From: Kutzneria sp036403095
Lineage (GTDB): Bacteria; Actinomycetota; Actinomycetes; Mycobacteriales; Pseudonocardiaceae
Reading direction: 5' to 3'
DNA: 64,000 nucleotides
NCBI GenBank assembly: GCA_036403095.1
Contig: DASWRQ010000251.1
Location: 18,663-82,662, forward strand
The translations under genes were made by a program, and so were the position numbers. Below, piece by piece: positions 33,544 to 42,148 of this stretch (position 1 is the first letter of the stretch; every line of letters begins with the position of its first letter). The notes under the pieces were generated by a model. The model ran no database searches and was not told the DNA's origin. It saw nothing but the letters and a program-made list of their open reading frames with translations.

Positions 33544-33969
33544 CTACGCGGCGACCACGACCTCTCCCCGCGGGGTGAGCGTGGGCAGGCGGTGCGTGAG
33601 CACCGGCTGGAGCCGGATGTCGCTGAGCTGGTCCCCCACGGACTCGCTCAGCAGCCGACCGCCCTCGTAGGAGGCGCCCGCTGTCTCGCGCGGCTTGGCG
33701 GCCGCGTCCGCGGTCGGCGCGTTGGCCACCGCGGCCAGCGCCCTCATGTCGGAGGCCACGGTGTGCAGCAGATCGGCCATCGGCAGGTCCAGCGCGTCGC
33801 AGATGGCGGCCAGCAGCTCGCTGGACGCCTCCTTGCGGCCGCGTTCCACCTCCGACAGGTAACCGAGGCTGACCCGTGCGGACCGGGACACCTCACGCAG
33901 CGTGCGGTGTTGGGTGGTGCGAGTGTGGCGAAGCCGATCACCGATCGCCTCGCGAAGCAGCACTGTCAT
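33544..33969 (-). CDS. clgR: XRE-family activator ClgR
   Basis: 141 residues from ATG 33969 after GGAGG. The helix-turn-helix is RTLREVSRSARVSLGYLSEV followed by ERGRKEASSELL, the recognisable ClgR signature. In actinobacteria ClgR activates clp protease genes and, in mycobacteria, the psp genes, and is itself degraded by ClpP. The C-terminus ends VVVAA, and a small-residue C-terminus is consistent with ClpP recognition. A CGC-N5-GCG site upstream suggests autoregulation. Confidence 0.93.
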   Translation of the reverse strand: MTVLLREAIGDRLRHTRTTQHRTLREVSRSARVSLGYLSEVERGRKEASSELLAAICDALDLPMADLLHTVASDMRALAAVANAPTADAAAKPRETAGASYEGGRLLSESVGDQLSDIRLQPVLTHRLPTLTPRGEVVVAA

Positions 33970-34048
33970 CGCGCGCCTCCTTCCAGCCGGGCCCGTACCG
34001 ACCACGTTACCCAGACGGCACCCCCGCTGGCACCGACTTCTCACCACG

Positions 34049-34064
34049 TACGCCCAAGGCGAAC
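34049..34064. promoter_or_regulatory. ClgR-type operator upstream of clgR
   Basis: TACGCCCAAGGCGAAC contains CGC-N5-GCG, the core of ClgR sites in Streptomyces and Corynebacterium. It lies 80-95 bases upstream of the clgR start, where an autoactivation site would be expected. The rest of the 33970-34265 gap shows nothing else I can support. Confidence 0.6.
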
Positions 34065-34265
34065 GACTGGGTCAACCCGGATGTTCCCGGGGGGACGGCG
34101 CCGGGGCAAGATCCTCGACACGGCCTTGACCTGGGCTCGAGCGACTCCGAAGTCATCCTTGTCCGATCTTGGCAACGCGTTTGGAGGCTACTCGGTTCAC
34201 CACACGATCGAGCGGCTCGCCACACTGGCGAACGGGGGATTCGGGCAGGTTCGGCTACCCGCGGT

Positions 34266-34724
34266 TCATTTCAGGCACTCCCGGAGCAGCTCCAGGACGC
34301 CGGCGACGCTACCCGTCCGGACGTCCTGCCGGTCGCCCGAAAGGCGCAACCGCCGCACCGCGACACCCGGCGGCCCGGCCACCGCGACATAGACGGTTCC
34401 AGGTGCGATGCCGTCCTGCGGATCGGGGCCGGCGACACCGGTCAGACCGAGTCCCCACGTCGCCCCGCAGCGCTCGCGGGCGCCTTGCGCCAGCTGGGCC
34501 GCGACGTCCGGGTGCACCGCCCCATGATCGGCCAGCAGCTGCCGGTCCACGCCGGCGAGCTGGGCCTTCAGTTCCGTGGCGTACACGATCAGTCCGCCGC
34601 GCAGCACCGCGCTCGAGCCGGGGACCGAGGTCAGCTCGGCCGCCACCATGCCCGCCGTGAGCGACTCCGCGGTCGCGACCGTCTGGCCCAGCCGGCGCAG
34701 CCGGGCGACCAGGTCGGCCGTCAC
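34266..34724 (-). CDS. pncC: CinA C-terminal domain protein (nicotinamide-nucleotide amidase)
   Basis: 152 residues from GTG 34724, covering only the amidase domain: TVATAESLTAGMVAAELTSV, GGLIVYATELKAQLAGVD, GLTGVAGPDPQDGIAPGTVY. It converts NMN to nicotinate mononucleotide for NAD salvage. The N-terminal MoCF domain of full CinA is absent, as usual for PncC. Its start overlaps the pgsA stop (GTGA). Confidence 0.9.
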   Translation of the reverse strand: MTADLVARLRRLGQTVATAESLTAGMVAAELTSVPGSSAVLRGGLIVYATELKAQLAGVDRQLLADHGAVHPDVAAQLAQGARERCGATWGLGLTGVAGPDPQDGIAPGTVYVAVAGPPGVAVRRLRLSGDRQDVRTGSVAGVLELLRECLK

Positions 34725-35305
34725 GGCGTCTCCGCCACCGCACGCAGCCGAAACGCCCGGACCACGTAGTCCGCACCGGTCACGATCGTGAGCAGCAGCG
34801 CGATGCCCATCGTCACCCAGCGGACGAAGATCAGCCAGGGCGGCAGCGGCAGCAGGTAGAAGCCGATGGCCACGATCTGCATCAGCGTCTTGGCCTTGCC
34901 GCCGCGGCTGGCCGGGATGACGCCGCGGCGGATCACCCAGAACCGGAGCAGGGTCACGCCGAGCTCGCGGACCGCGATCACGATCGTCACCCACCACGGC
35001 AGGTTGCCCAGCACCGACAGGCCGACCAGGGCCGAGCCGGTGAGCGCCTTGTCGGCGATCGGGTCGGCGATCTTGCCGAAGTCGGTGACCAGGCCGTGCT
35101 TGCGGGCCAGGTCGCCGTCGATCCGGTCGGTGATCGAGGCGATCACGAACACGCCGAACGCGACCAGCCGCCAGAACAGGTCCGTGCCACCGCCGGCGAA
35201 CAGGGCGAGCAGGAAAAACGGGACCATGACCAGCCGCGACACCGTCAACACGTTGGCGATGTTGAGCAGCGGCACGTCCGCTCTGGGCTCGTCCCCGTCG
35301 CTCAT
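34721..35305 (-). CDS. pgsA: CDP-alcohol phosphatidyltransferase (PgsA-type)
   Basis: 194 residues with about five membrane helices. The CDP-alcohol motif D-G-x2-A-R-x8-G-x3-D-x3-D is complete in DGDLARKHGLVTDFGKIAD followed by PIAD. It probably makes phosphatidylglycerol phosphate; mycobacterial pgsA3 sits in the equivalent place next to clgR. Both ends overlap neighbours by 4 bases. Confidence 0.92.
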   Translation of the reverse strand: MSDGDEPRADVPLLNIANVLTVSRLVMVPFFLLALFAGGGTDLFWRLVAFGVFVIASITDRIDGDLARKHGLVTDFGKIADPIADKALTGSALVGLSVLGNLPWWVTIVIAVRELGVTLLRFWVIRRGVIPASRGGKAKTLMQIVAIGFYLLPLPPWLIFVRWVTMGIALLLTIVTGADYVVRAFRLRAVAETP

Positions 35306-36738
35306 CGCGGCAGCACTTCGATCGGGCGAACGATGAGGTCCACCCCCTCGCTGTCGATGACCTCGGCGCGCACCATGTCGCCCCGCTTGAGGCCGACGCC
35401 ACCGAATTCGGCGGCCTCGACGATCACGCACTCGCCGTCGACCTCGGGCGCCTGGTGGGCGGCCCGGCCGACACAGTCGCTGTCGTCATCCTCCTCGTGC
35501 TCGACGAGGACCACCACCTCCTGGCCGATCCGGTCCTCGGCGCGCTGGTTCGTCAGCTCCTCGACCAGGGCCGAGAACCGGGCCACCCGCTCGGCCACGG
35601 TATCGGCGTCCAGCTTGCCGTCCAGCGTCAGCGCCTCGGTGCCGTCCTCGTCCGAGTAGCCGAACACGCCCACGGCGTCGAGGCGGCCCTCGGTCAGGAA
35701 GCGCTCCAGCTCCTTGAGGTCGTCCTCGGTCTCGCCCGGGAAGCCGACGATCACGTTGGTGCGGATGCCGGCGTTCGGGCTCAGCTCGCGGATCTGCTCG
35801 ATCAGCTTGAGGAAGGAGTCCGTCGACCCGAAGCGGCGCATCCGGCGCAGCACGGCCTCGCTGGAGTGCTGGAAGGACAGGTCGAAGTAGTCGGCGACGC
35901 CCGGCGTCGTCGCGATCGCCCTGACCAGGCCCGGGCGGGTCTCGGCCGGCTGGAGGTAGGAGACGCGGACCCGGTCGATGCCCGGCACCTGCGCCAGCTG
36001 CGGGATCAGCGTCTCCAGGGCCCGGACGTCGCCCAGGTCCTTGCCGTACGAGGTGGAGTTCTCGCTGACCAGGAACAGCTCGCGGACCCCGTGCTCGGCC
36101 AGCCAGGCCGCCTCGCCCAGGATCTCGGCCGCGCCGCGGGACACGAACGCGCCGCGGAACGACGGGATCGCGCAGAACGAGCAGCGGCGGTCGCAGCCCG
36201 AGGCGATCTTCAGCGGCGCCACCGGGGAGTCGTCCAGGCGCGTCCGCAGCACCTGCGGGCCCCAGGCCGTGCCGTGGCCCGGCAGGGCCACCTCCGGCGC
36301 CTTCTCCGGGCGCTGCACCGGGCTGATCGGCAGCAGCGTGCGGCGGTCCACCGGCTTGTGCGCGTCCACCTTGCGGCCGCTGAGGATGTCGTCCAGGCGC
36401 TCGCCCAGCCGCGGGTAGTGGTCGAAGCCCAGCACCGCGTCCGCCTCCGGCAGGCTCTCCGCCAGCTCCGCGCCGTAGCGCTCGGCCAGGCAGCCCACCG
36501 CCACCACCTTCGCGCCGGAGTCCGAGGCCGCCAGCAGCGTGTCCACCGAGTCCTTCTTCGCCGACTCCACGAAGCCGCACGTGTTCACCAGCACGACGTC
36601 CGCGCCGCCCTCGTCGGGGTCGACCAGCTGCCAGCCGTCGGCGGTCAGCCGGCCGGCCATCTCCTCGGAGTCGACCTCATTGCGGGCGCAACCGAGGGTG
36701 AGCAGGGCGACACGGCGGGACGTGGAGGGGGAGGACAC
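35302..36738 (-). CDS. rimO: Ribosomal protein S12 methylthiotransferase
   Basis: 478 residues from GTG 36738. An N-terminal UPF0004 domain with three cluster cysteines (LTLGCARNEVDSEE, VNTCGF, AVGCLAERY), a radical-SAM CxxxCxxC motif in SGCDRRCSFCAIPS, and a C-terminal TRAM domain (GQEVVVLVEHEEDD...). It methylthiolates Asp of S12. No clear ribosome site precedes the GTG, so the message may be leaderless. First gene of a chain with pgsA and pncC. Confidence 0.93.
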   Translation of the reverse strand: MSSPSTSRRVALLTLGCARNEVDSEEMAGRLTADGWQLVDPDEGGADVVLVNTCGFVESAKKDSVDTLLAASDSGAKVVAVGCLAERYGAELAESLPEADAVLGFDHYPRLGERLDDILSGRKVDAHKPVDRRTLLPISPVQRPEKAPEVALPGHGTAWGPQVLRTRLDDSPVAPLKIASGCDRRCSFCAIPSFRGAFVSRGAAEILGEAAWLAEHGVRELFLVSENSTSYGKDLGDVRALETLIPQLAQVPGIDRVRVSYLQPAETRPGLVRAIATTPGVADYFDLSFQHSSEAVLRRMRRFGSTDSFLKLIEQIRELSPNAGIRTNVIVGFPGETEDDLKELERFLTEGRLDAVGVFGYSDEDGTEALTLDGKLDADTVAERVARFSALVEELTNQRAEDRIGQEVVVLVEHEEDDDSDCVGRAAHQAPEVDGECVIVEAAEFGGVGLKRGDMVRAEVIDSEGVDLIVRPIEVLPR

Positions 36739-36769
36739 GTGCCCAAGGGTATCCGCCCGTGGGCGTGCG

Positions 36770-37276
36770 TCAGCCCGGGAGGACCTGTCGGACCAGTTTC
36801 CACACCCCCGTGGACGGATTCCGATCATGATCCTTTCCGCTCGGATCGAGCCGTTCGCCGCGGCTCACGGCATCGGTCACACCCGGGTCGTACTGGGTGA
36901 AGTCGAGGCGGCACTTGTCGTACCCGGGCACGTGTTTGATCAACTTCGGCCGCAGCTCCTTGTAGCTGCGGGCCACCGTCCGGTGGTCCTCGAAATGAAG
37001 CAGCAGCCACAGCTCGAAGCACGGATTCGACACTGCCAGCCGCACCCCCAGCTCGTCGGCCAGCCGGGCGGCCTTCGCGATGTCGAACTCGTCGGTGTCC
37101 ACGACGCACCACATCTCGTCGTAGCTGTCGCCGATTCGTTTCGCATGACGGACGAGCTGGTCGGGCGCGATCCCCTTGCCGCGCACCGTCACCTTGATCT
37201 CGCGATTCGGCCGGACACTGGTAAGCGCGGCGAAATAGTCGAGTTCCGTCCTGGTGCCGCCGCACATGACCAGCAC
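36770..37276 (-). CDS. RloB-like protein (AbiLii type), altered Toprim-like motif
   Basis: About 168 residues. The start resembles RloB proteins (normally VCEGxxTExxYF), but here the line is VLVMCGGTRTELDYF: the conserved acidic Glu is Gly. The other motifs are present: WCVVDTDEFD (DxD) and VSNPCFELWLLLHFEDHRT. The coding-like sequence extends upstream (RPRAKRPR) to directly after the stop of the ATPase gene, with no ATG/GTG, so GTG 37276 gives a shortened N-terminus. RloB partners AAA15 ATPases in restriction-linked or abortive-infection loci. This copy may be decaying. Confidence 0.78.
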   Translation of the reverse strand: MLVMCGGTRTELDYFAALTSVRPNREIKVTVRGKGIAPDQLVRHAKRIGDSYDEMWCVVDTDEFDIAKAARLADELGVRLAVSNPCFELWLLLHFEDHRTVARSYKELRPKLIKHVPGYDKCRLDFTQYDPGVTDAVSRGERLDPSGKDHDRNPSTGVWKLVRQVLPG

Positions 37277-37312
37277 ACGGGGCCGCTTCGCCCTCGGCCG
37301 GACATGGCCGCG

Positions 37313-38545
37313 TCAGGACGCACGGCGGCTCAACACGGCGTTGGCGAATTCCGTTCCAATCAGGTTCGGCACCCCGCCGTAGCTGCCGCTGATGTATCGA
37401 CGTTCCGCGTTCTCCCCCAAGCGGGGGCGGAAAGCCACCAGCGGGAACAGCGTGCTCGCGCCGTCGGCCCCCTTCTCCATGAACCACACCTGGTCACGCA
37501 GCAGCACGTCGTCACCCAACATGGTGCCGAGCAGCGCGATGTCGTGCGTGATCACCACCAGCTGCGCCTGCCGGCCGTTGGTCTCCACGTCCTGGAACAG
37601 GCGGATCATCATGGCCGTCAGCTGGGGATGGAGGATGTAGTCGACCTCGTCCAGCAGCAGGGTCTTCCCCTCGTCCAACGCTTCGAGCACGGCGGGCACG
37701 AGCCGGATCCATGCCTTGGTGCCGGCCGCCTGCTCATCGAACGAAAGCGTGTGAGGACTGCCGGAGTGGGTGAACCGCAACTCCTCGCTGACGGGCAGGG
37801 CCGGCCCGCCGTGCTCGACCAGAGCGTCCCGCAACAGCACCTCGGCCCGGGACCGAGGCACGAGCTCGATATCGGTGATACCCAGGTCCGCGTCGCGAAC
37901 CATCTCCACCACGCGGTCTCGTTCGTGCTGATCCCGAAGGGCCCGGATCACCTGGTCGAGATCCTGCGGCCGGGAATCGCGCGACCGGAACACCAGTTGC
38001 TCGGTCAGGAACCGGTAGATCGGCGCGACCAGGCTCACGTTGGACTGCGCCGCGACGCTCAGGAACAGCGCGTTCGGCCTCATCAGCGACGTGAGCACGT
38101 CAAGCTTTCCCCGTAGGTCGCCGACGGTGCTGCCGACCTTGACGTTGCCACCTTCGCGCTCGAAGAGCACCCGCTGGCGCTTTACCGGATAGCTGTGGAG
38201 CCATTCCGTCAGCACCGCACGGCTGTCCACGGTGAAGCCGTAGGCATGGCGCACTCCGTCGAGCACGAAATCGACACAGAACCCGGACGGCTGCGCGGCC
38301 GACGCCGCGTCGAGCTTGAACGGCTGGCGCGGCACACCGCCATCCGGCGACCACCGGCCGAACGAGTCCCGCACCGCGGACGACATGAAGCTCAGCGCGT
38401 CGAACAGGTTGGACTTGCCGGAGGCGTTCGCGCCGTAGACCGCCGCGACGGGAACGGCCTCGCCAGCGCCGTAGAACGGGATCAGCGCCAGATCCTGTTC
38501 AGCCCGGATCGACCGGTGGTTCTCCACCCGAAAGCTTCGAAGCAC
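37313..38545 (-). CDS. RloA-like AAA15 ATPase (AbiLi type)
   Basis: About 410 residues from a GTG seven bases after AAGGAGG (an earlier GTG at 38599 has no such site). FRVENHRSIR opens the ABC-type head domain; Walker A is VYGANASGKSN, the signature helix region is FDEQAAGTKAW, and Walker B is TLLLDEVDYILHP, with a switch His in VVITHDIALL. Paired with RloB, such ATPases act in phage defence (AbiL) and resemble the AriA/AriB arrangement of PARIS. That comparison is family knowledge, not a test result. Probable defence function. Confidence 0.85.
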   Translation of the reverse strand: MLRSFRVENHRSIRAEQDLALIPFYGAGEAVPVAAVYGANASGKSNLFDALSFMSSAVRDSFGRWSPDGGVPRQPFKLDAASAAQPSGFCVDFVLDGVRHAYGFTVDSRAVLTEWLHSYPVKRQRVLFEREGGNVKVGSTVGDLRGKLDVLTSLMRPNALFLSVAAQSNVSLVAPIYRFLTEQLVFRSRDSRPQDLDQVIRALRDQHERDRVVEMVRDADLGITDIELVPRSRAEVLLRDALVEHGGPALPVSEELRFTHSGSPHTLSFDEQAAGTKAWIRLVPAVLEALDEGKTLLLDEVDYILHPQLTAMMIRLFQDVETNGRQAQLVVITHDIALLGTMLGDDVLLRDQVWFMEKGADGASTLFPLVAFRPRLGENAERRYISGSYGGVPNLIGTEFANAVLSRRAS

Positions 38546-38748
38546 CTCCGACACCTCCTTCGCGAGAGCTTCAGGCCGGATCGCGCGGAAAAATCGCACG
38601 AACGAAGCCCAAGCGTAGCACCGAGGCCGCTCAGGGTTGACCGTCGAGACCGGCCAGGTCGACGGTCAGGCACAGCAGCTCGCCGTCGGGGCTGATGGCA
38701 CGCTGAGGCGAACATTTGTCGACATCTCGACTCCGGCCCGAACAGCAC

Positions 38749-38778
38749 AGAGGCGGGCCCCGAGCGGGGCCCGCCTCT
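38749..38778. terminator. GC-rich hairpin after the subtilisin gene
   Basis: AGAGGCGGGCCCCG pairs perfectly with CGGGGCCCGCCTCT around an AG loop, 26 bases past the subtilisin stop (read on the minus strand). It has no U-tract, as is common in actinobacteria. Between it and the ATPase gene lies about 150 bases with a short protein-like frame (ISPDGELLCLTVDLAGLDGQ) that has no start; I do not call it a gene. Confidence 0.75.
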
Positions 38779-38803
38779 GCACGTCACCGGGACGGCGTGT
38801 CGG

Positions 38804-41800
38804 TCAGCTGACCGACTGCACGACCACGGAGGAGCGGCCGACCACGGAGCCGTCGTCGGTGACGACCTGGAGCTCGCCGACGAGCACGCGGCCGGCGCCG
38901 GGGGCGGCGAGGGCGGTGACGGCGCCAGGCACGGCCCAGGTGGTGCCGGTGGGCCGGTTGGCGCCGGCGTCGGTGACGGAGACACTGCCCAGCGACGGGG
39001 AAATGTAGATGTCGCTGTAGTCGTAGGCAGTGGTGCCGGTGGGGACGTCGTAGCCGTCGATCTCGACCTGCCAGTGCCCGGCGGCCGGGTTGGCGATCGT
39101 CACCTGCTCCTCGGCGGTGGACCCGCCGCTGGAGCCTGCCTGCACGCAACTGCCGCCGGTGCAGTTGTAGACGATCATGTCGAGGTCGGCGGCCTTGTCG
39201 GCGGGGTTGCCGATCTTGGCGGTGAAGGTGGCCATGCCGGCGGGCAGGGTCACGTCGATCTTCTGCACGTCGCCCTTGGCGATGGTCGGCCGCGAGGCGG
39301 CCCGGCTGCCCAACGGTCCGCCGACCAGCTTGGCGGTGATCGCCGACAGCTGGTTGGACACGCTGTAGGTCCGGGCGATCGGCGTGCCGAGCGTGGCGTT
39401 GGCGATGGTGTCCGGGTCGGGGCTGATCTTGGTGCCGATCAGCGACGACGTGATGGTGAACGGCGTGTGCAAGGCGTCGGAGGTCCGCCGCGACTCGACG
39501 GCGATCTCCCACACGCCCGGCATCGGGTTCACGACGGTGCGGCTGGTCGGTGTGCCGCCGGCACACCCGGCGCCGGCGTCGGGCAGGTAGCAGTTGGTGG
39601 ACGCGTTGGAGTCCAGCGGCACGCCGCTCGGGTCGTTGCGCAGGAACCGGATCTGCCCGGTGCTCGCGGCCATGTCGACCTTGAGGGCGGTGGCCCCGAC
39701 CGGCACCCGGACGAGCACGCTGGTGCTCTCGTTGCGGCCGACGGATCCCTTGGTGACCGACGTGTAGCCGTTGGCCGCGGTGAGGTGCGCCGCCGCCACG
39801 ACGGTGTTCATGGTGAGCAGGCTGGTGCCGGAGACCTTGAGCAGAGCCGAATGGATGCCGGCGCCGCGCGGGTTGATCCGGACCTCGAACGAGACCGGCT
39901 TGTTCAGCGGCAGCACAACCGATCCGGCCGACCTGAAGGTGCCGTCATTGCCGGTCCACTGCACGTCGTAGCGGGTGTTGCGGTTGGGGCCGCTGGTCCG
40001 GGTCAGCGTGTACGTGCGGGTGTACGCCTTGCCGGGGGTGACGCCCTCGTGGTCGTAGATGCCGACGCCCTGGTTCGGCGTGGGCTTGAGCTGCCCGCCG
40101 AGCACGGTGCTCACCGGCACGCTTGCCGTCACGGAGACCGGAGAAGCGTTGTCCTGCAAGCGATGGAACGCCGCCGAGACGTCGAAGAGGCCGGCGCCCT
40201 GCTCGTACGCGCCGAGGCCCGGCACGAACTTGGCGGTGGACTTGATCGCCTCACGCAGCGCGGCCACCGGCGGCCGCTGGCCGTGGTGCGTCGCCTTGTA
40301 CGCGCTGATCAGCAACGCCGCCGCGCCGGTGGCCTGCGGGGCGGCCATCGAGGTGCCGTTGAACATGGCATACCCGGCCGGCAGCGGGTACGTGCCGGAG
40401 ACGGGGCCGCCCGGCTGCCACGGCGGGATCGTGGAGATCGCCGAACCCGGGGCGACGATGTCGGGCTTGAAGCCGCCGTCCTCGCGCGGACCCCGCGACG
40501 AGAACGGGTGCAGGCCCTGCTTCTGCGGCGTCACCGAGCCGTAGTTGGCCAGCCAGGTGGCGTCGGTGATGGACGAGCCGACGCTGATCGCGTCGGTGGC
40601 CACCGACGGGTCGCCGACGGTGTTCATACCCGCGCCGCTGTTGCCGGCGGAGATGAACAGCTGCACGTTGAACTCGGCGATGGTCCGGTTGTAGAGGTCG
40701 GCCCGCGCGTTGTTGCCGTCGTTGAGGGCGGGCAGGCCGCCGATCGAGATGTTGATCGCGTCGGCGCCGTTGCGCGCGGCATAGAGCAGGCCGTCGATCA
40801 GGCCGCTGTTGGTGCACGCGGAGGAGGTCAGGCAGACCTTGACCGCCATCAGCTTCGCGCCGGGGGCCGCGCCGGCCATCTTGCCGCCGAACAGCGAGTT
40901 GCCGGCGACGATGCCGGAGACGTGGGTGCCGTGGGCCGCGCCGGCGATGCCGATGTCCACGTACGGCGTGCCGCCGCCGGTGTAGTCGGAGCGGTCGGTC
41001 TGCACCACGAAGGCGACGGTGCCGGCGGCCGGGTTGAAGTGGCCGACGTCCTGCTTGAACCGGTAGTCGATCATCCGGTTGTTGTTGGTGAAGTCGCCGT
41101 CCCCGTCGGTGTCGACCCGCACCTCCTTGGTCGTCACGTCCTGCAGGACGCCGAAGGAGTCGGTCTTGTCGCCGTCCCGGTTCAGGTCGCCGGCCAGCTC
41201 GCCGGTGCGCAGGTCGCCGGCGGTTTCCGCGAGCACGCCGATGGTGTACGGGCCGCCGGTCGACGGCGCCACCCAGCTGCGGCCGCCGGCGGTGAACCGG
41301 CCGGTGTAACGGGTCTTGGACATCGGGACCCAGGTGCCGTCGCCCGACTCGACCGGGTCGTTCGCGTCGTACCAGTCGACGATCTTGCGTTCGCCGGTGG
41401 TGGTCTTGGCCAGGGCCGCGGTGTCCAGGTCGATGCCGGAGTCGAGGATCGCGACGGTGGTGCCGCGGCCGTCCCACTGCGGCACGTGCTGCGCGAACTG
41501 CGCGGCCCCGGTGTCGCCGGTCGGCAGGTACGGGTTGACCCGCGGCGTGTCCTTGCCCGGCGGCGTCTGCGGCTGCGCCGGGCTGGTGCCCTCGGGCTTC
41601 GGGTCATCGCGCTTGATCAGGCCGTCCACGTCGACGGACTTCACGGCGCCCAGCTGCGCGGCCTTCTCGGCCTTGTCGCGCGGCACCTCGACCTTGATGT
41701 AGTCGACGTCCTTGGCGGCGGTCTCGACCTTGCCGCCGAGGTCACGCAGCTGCTGCACCGCCTGGTCGGTGCGGCCGCGCTCGGCCGCGATCACCAGCGT

Positions 41801-41986
41801 CACGGTGGGCTTGCCGGCCTTCTCGGCCTCGGCGACCAGCTCGCGGTCCTGCTTGTCGAGCTGCTTGGCGGAACTCGGGGCCGCGTCCTGCGCGCCGGCC
41901 GCTGGGGTGGCCAACGCGAATGCGCTCACGCCGAGCACGCCGGCCAGCGCGATCGCACCGGCCCGGCGTCTGAGATGGGCTGTCAC
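38804..41986 (-). CDS. Large secreted S8 subtilisin-family protease
   Basis: 1060 residues from GTG 41986 (AGGAAGGG upstream). Signal peptide to about residue 32 (ALATPAAGAQ), an I9-like propeptide (VTLVIAAERGRTDQAVQQLR), then the catalytic triad: Asp in VAILDSGIDLD, His in AHGTHVSGIVAG, Ser in MFNGTSMAAP. A large insert, partly Asp/Gly-rich and possibly Ca-binding (DTDGDGDFTNNN), separates Asp from His. The last 400 residues are beta-rich domains without catalytic motifs, probably for substrate or cell-wall contact. The oxyanion Asn is in ISAGNSGAGMN. Confidence 0.93.
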   Translation of the reverse strand: MTAHLRRRAGAIALAGVLGVSAFALATPAAGAQDAAPSSAKQLDKQDRELVAEAEKAGKPTVTLVIAAERGRTDQAVQQLRDLGGKVETAAKDVDYIKVEVPRDKAEKAAQLGAVKSVDVDGLIKRDDPKPEGTSPAQPQTPPGKDTPRVNPYLPTGDTGAAQFAQHVPQWDGRGTTVAILDSGIDLDTAALAKTTTGERKIVDWYDANDPVESGDGTWVPMSKTRYTGRFTAGGRSWVAPSTGGPYTIGVLAETAGDLRTGELAGDLNRDGDKTDSFGVLQDVTTKEVRVDTDGDGDFTNNNRMIDYRFKQDVGHFNPAAGTVAFVVQTDRSDYTGGGTPYVDIGIAGAAHGTHVSGIVAGNSLFGGKMAGAAPGAKLMAVKVCLTSSACTNSGLIDGLLYAARNGADAINISIGGLPALNDGNNARADLYNRTIAEFNVQLFISAGNSGAGMNTVGDPSVATDAISVGSSITDATWLANYGSVTPQKQGLHPFSSRGPREDGGFKPDIVAPGSAISTIPPWQPGGPVSGTYPLPAGYAMFNGTSMAAPQATGAAALLISAYKATHHGQRPPVAALREAIKSTAKFVPGLGAYEQGAGLFDVSAAFHRLQDNASPVSVTASVPVSTVLGGQLKPTPNQGVGIYDHEGVTPGKAYTRTYTLTRTSGPNRNTRYDVQWTGNDGTFRSAGSVVLPLNKPVSFEVRINPRGAGIHSALLKVSGTSLLTMNTVVAAAHLTAANGYTSVTKGSVGRNESTSVLVRVPVGATALKVDMAASTGQIRFLRNDPSGVPLDSNASTNCYLPDAGAGCAGGTPTSRTVVNPMPGVWEIAVESRRTSDALHTPFTITSSLIGTKISPDPDTIANATLGTPIARTYSVSNQLSAITAKLVGGPLGSRAASRPTIAKGDVQKIDVTLPAGMATFTAKIGNPADKAADLDMIVYNCTGGSCVQAGSSGGSTAEEQVTIANPAAGHWQVEIDGYDVPTGTTAYDYSDIYISPSLGSVSVTDAGANRPTGTTWAVPGAVTALAAPGAGRVLVGELQVVTDDGSVVGRSSVVVQSVS

Positions 41987-42148
41987 GGGGGTAATCCCTT
42001 CCTGGGGGACAAGCCACCGAAGCACACCTTCCGCACAGCGCTCACTCAATCGGACATAAAGAGCATTCTGCGCCGATCGTCGTGAACTGTTCGGCCGAAT
42101 GGTGCCGCGCGCTGCCCCTAAGGACGCCTGCTTCCGCCGTAAAACCGC

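Noticed and set aside
38631..38720. Protein-like minus-strand stretch (ISPDGELLCLTVDLAGLDGQ)
   Set aside because: No start codon in frame and fewer than 40 codons; possibly a remnant, but not supportable as a gene.
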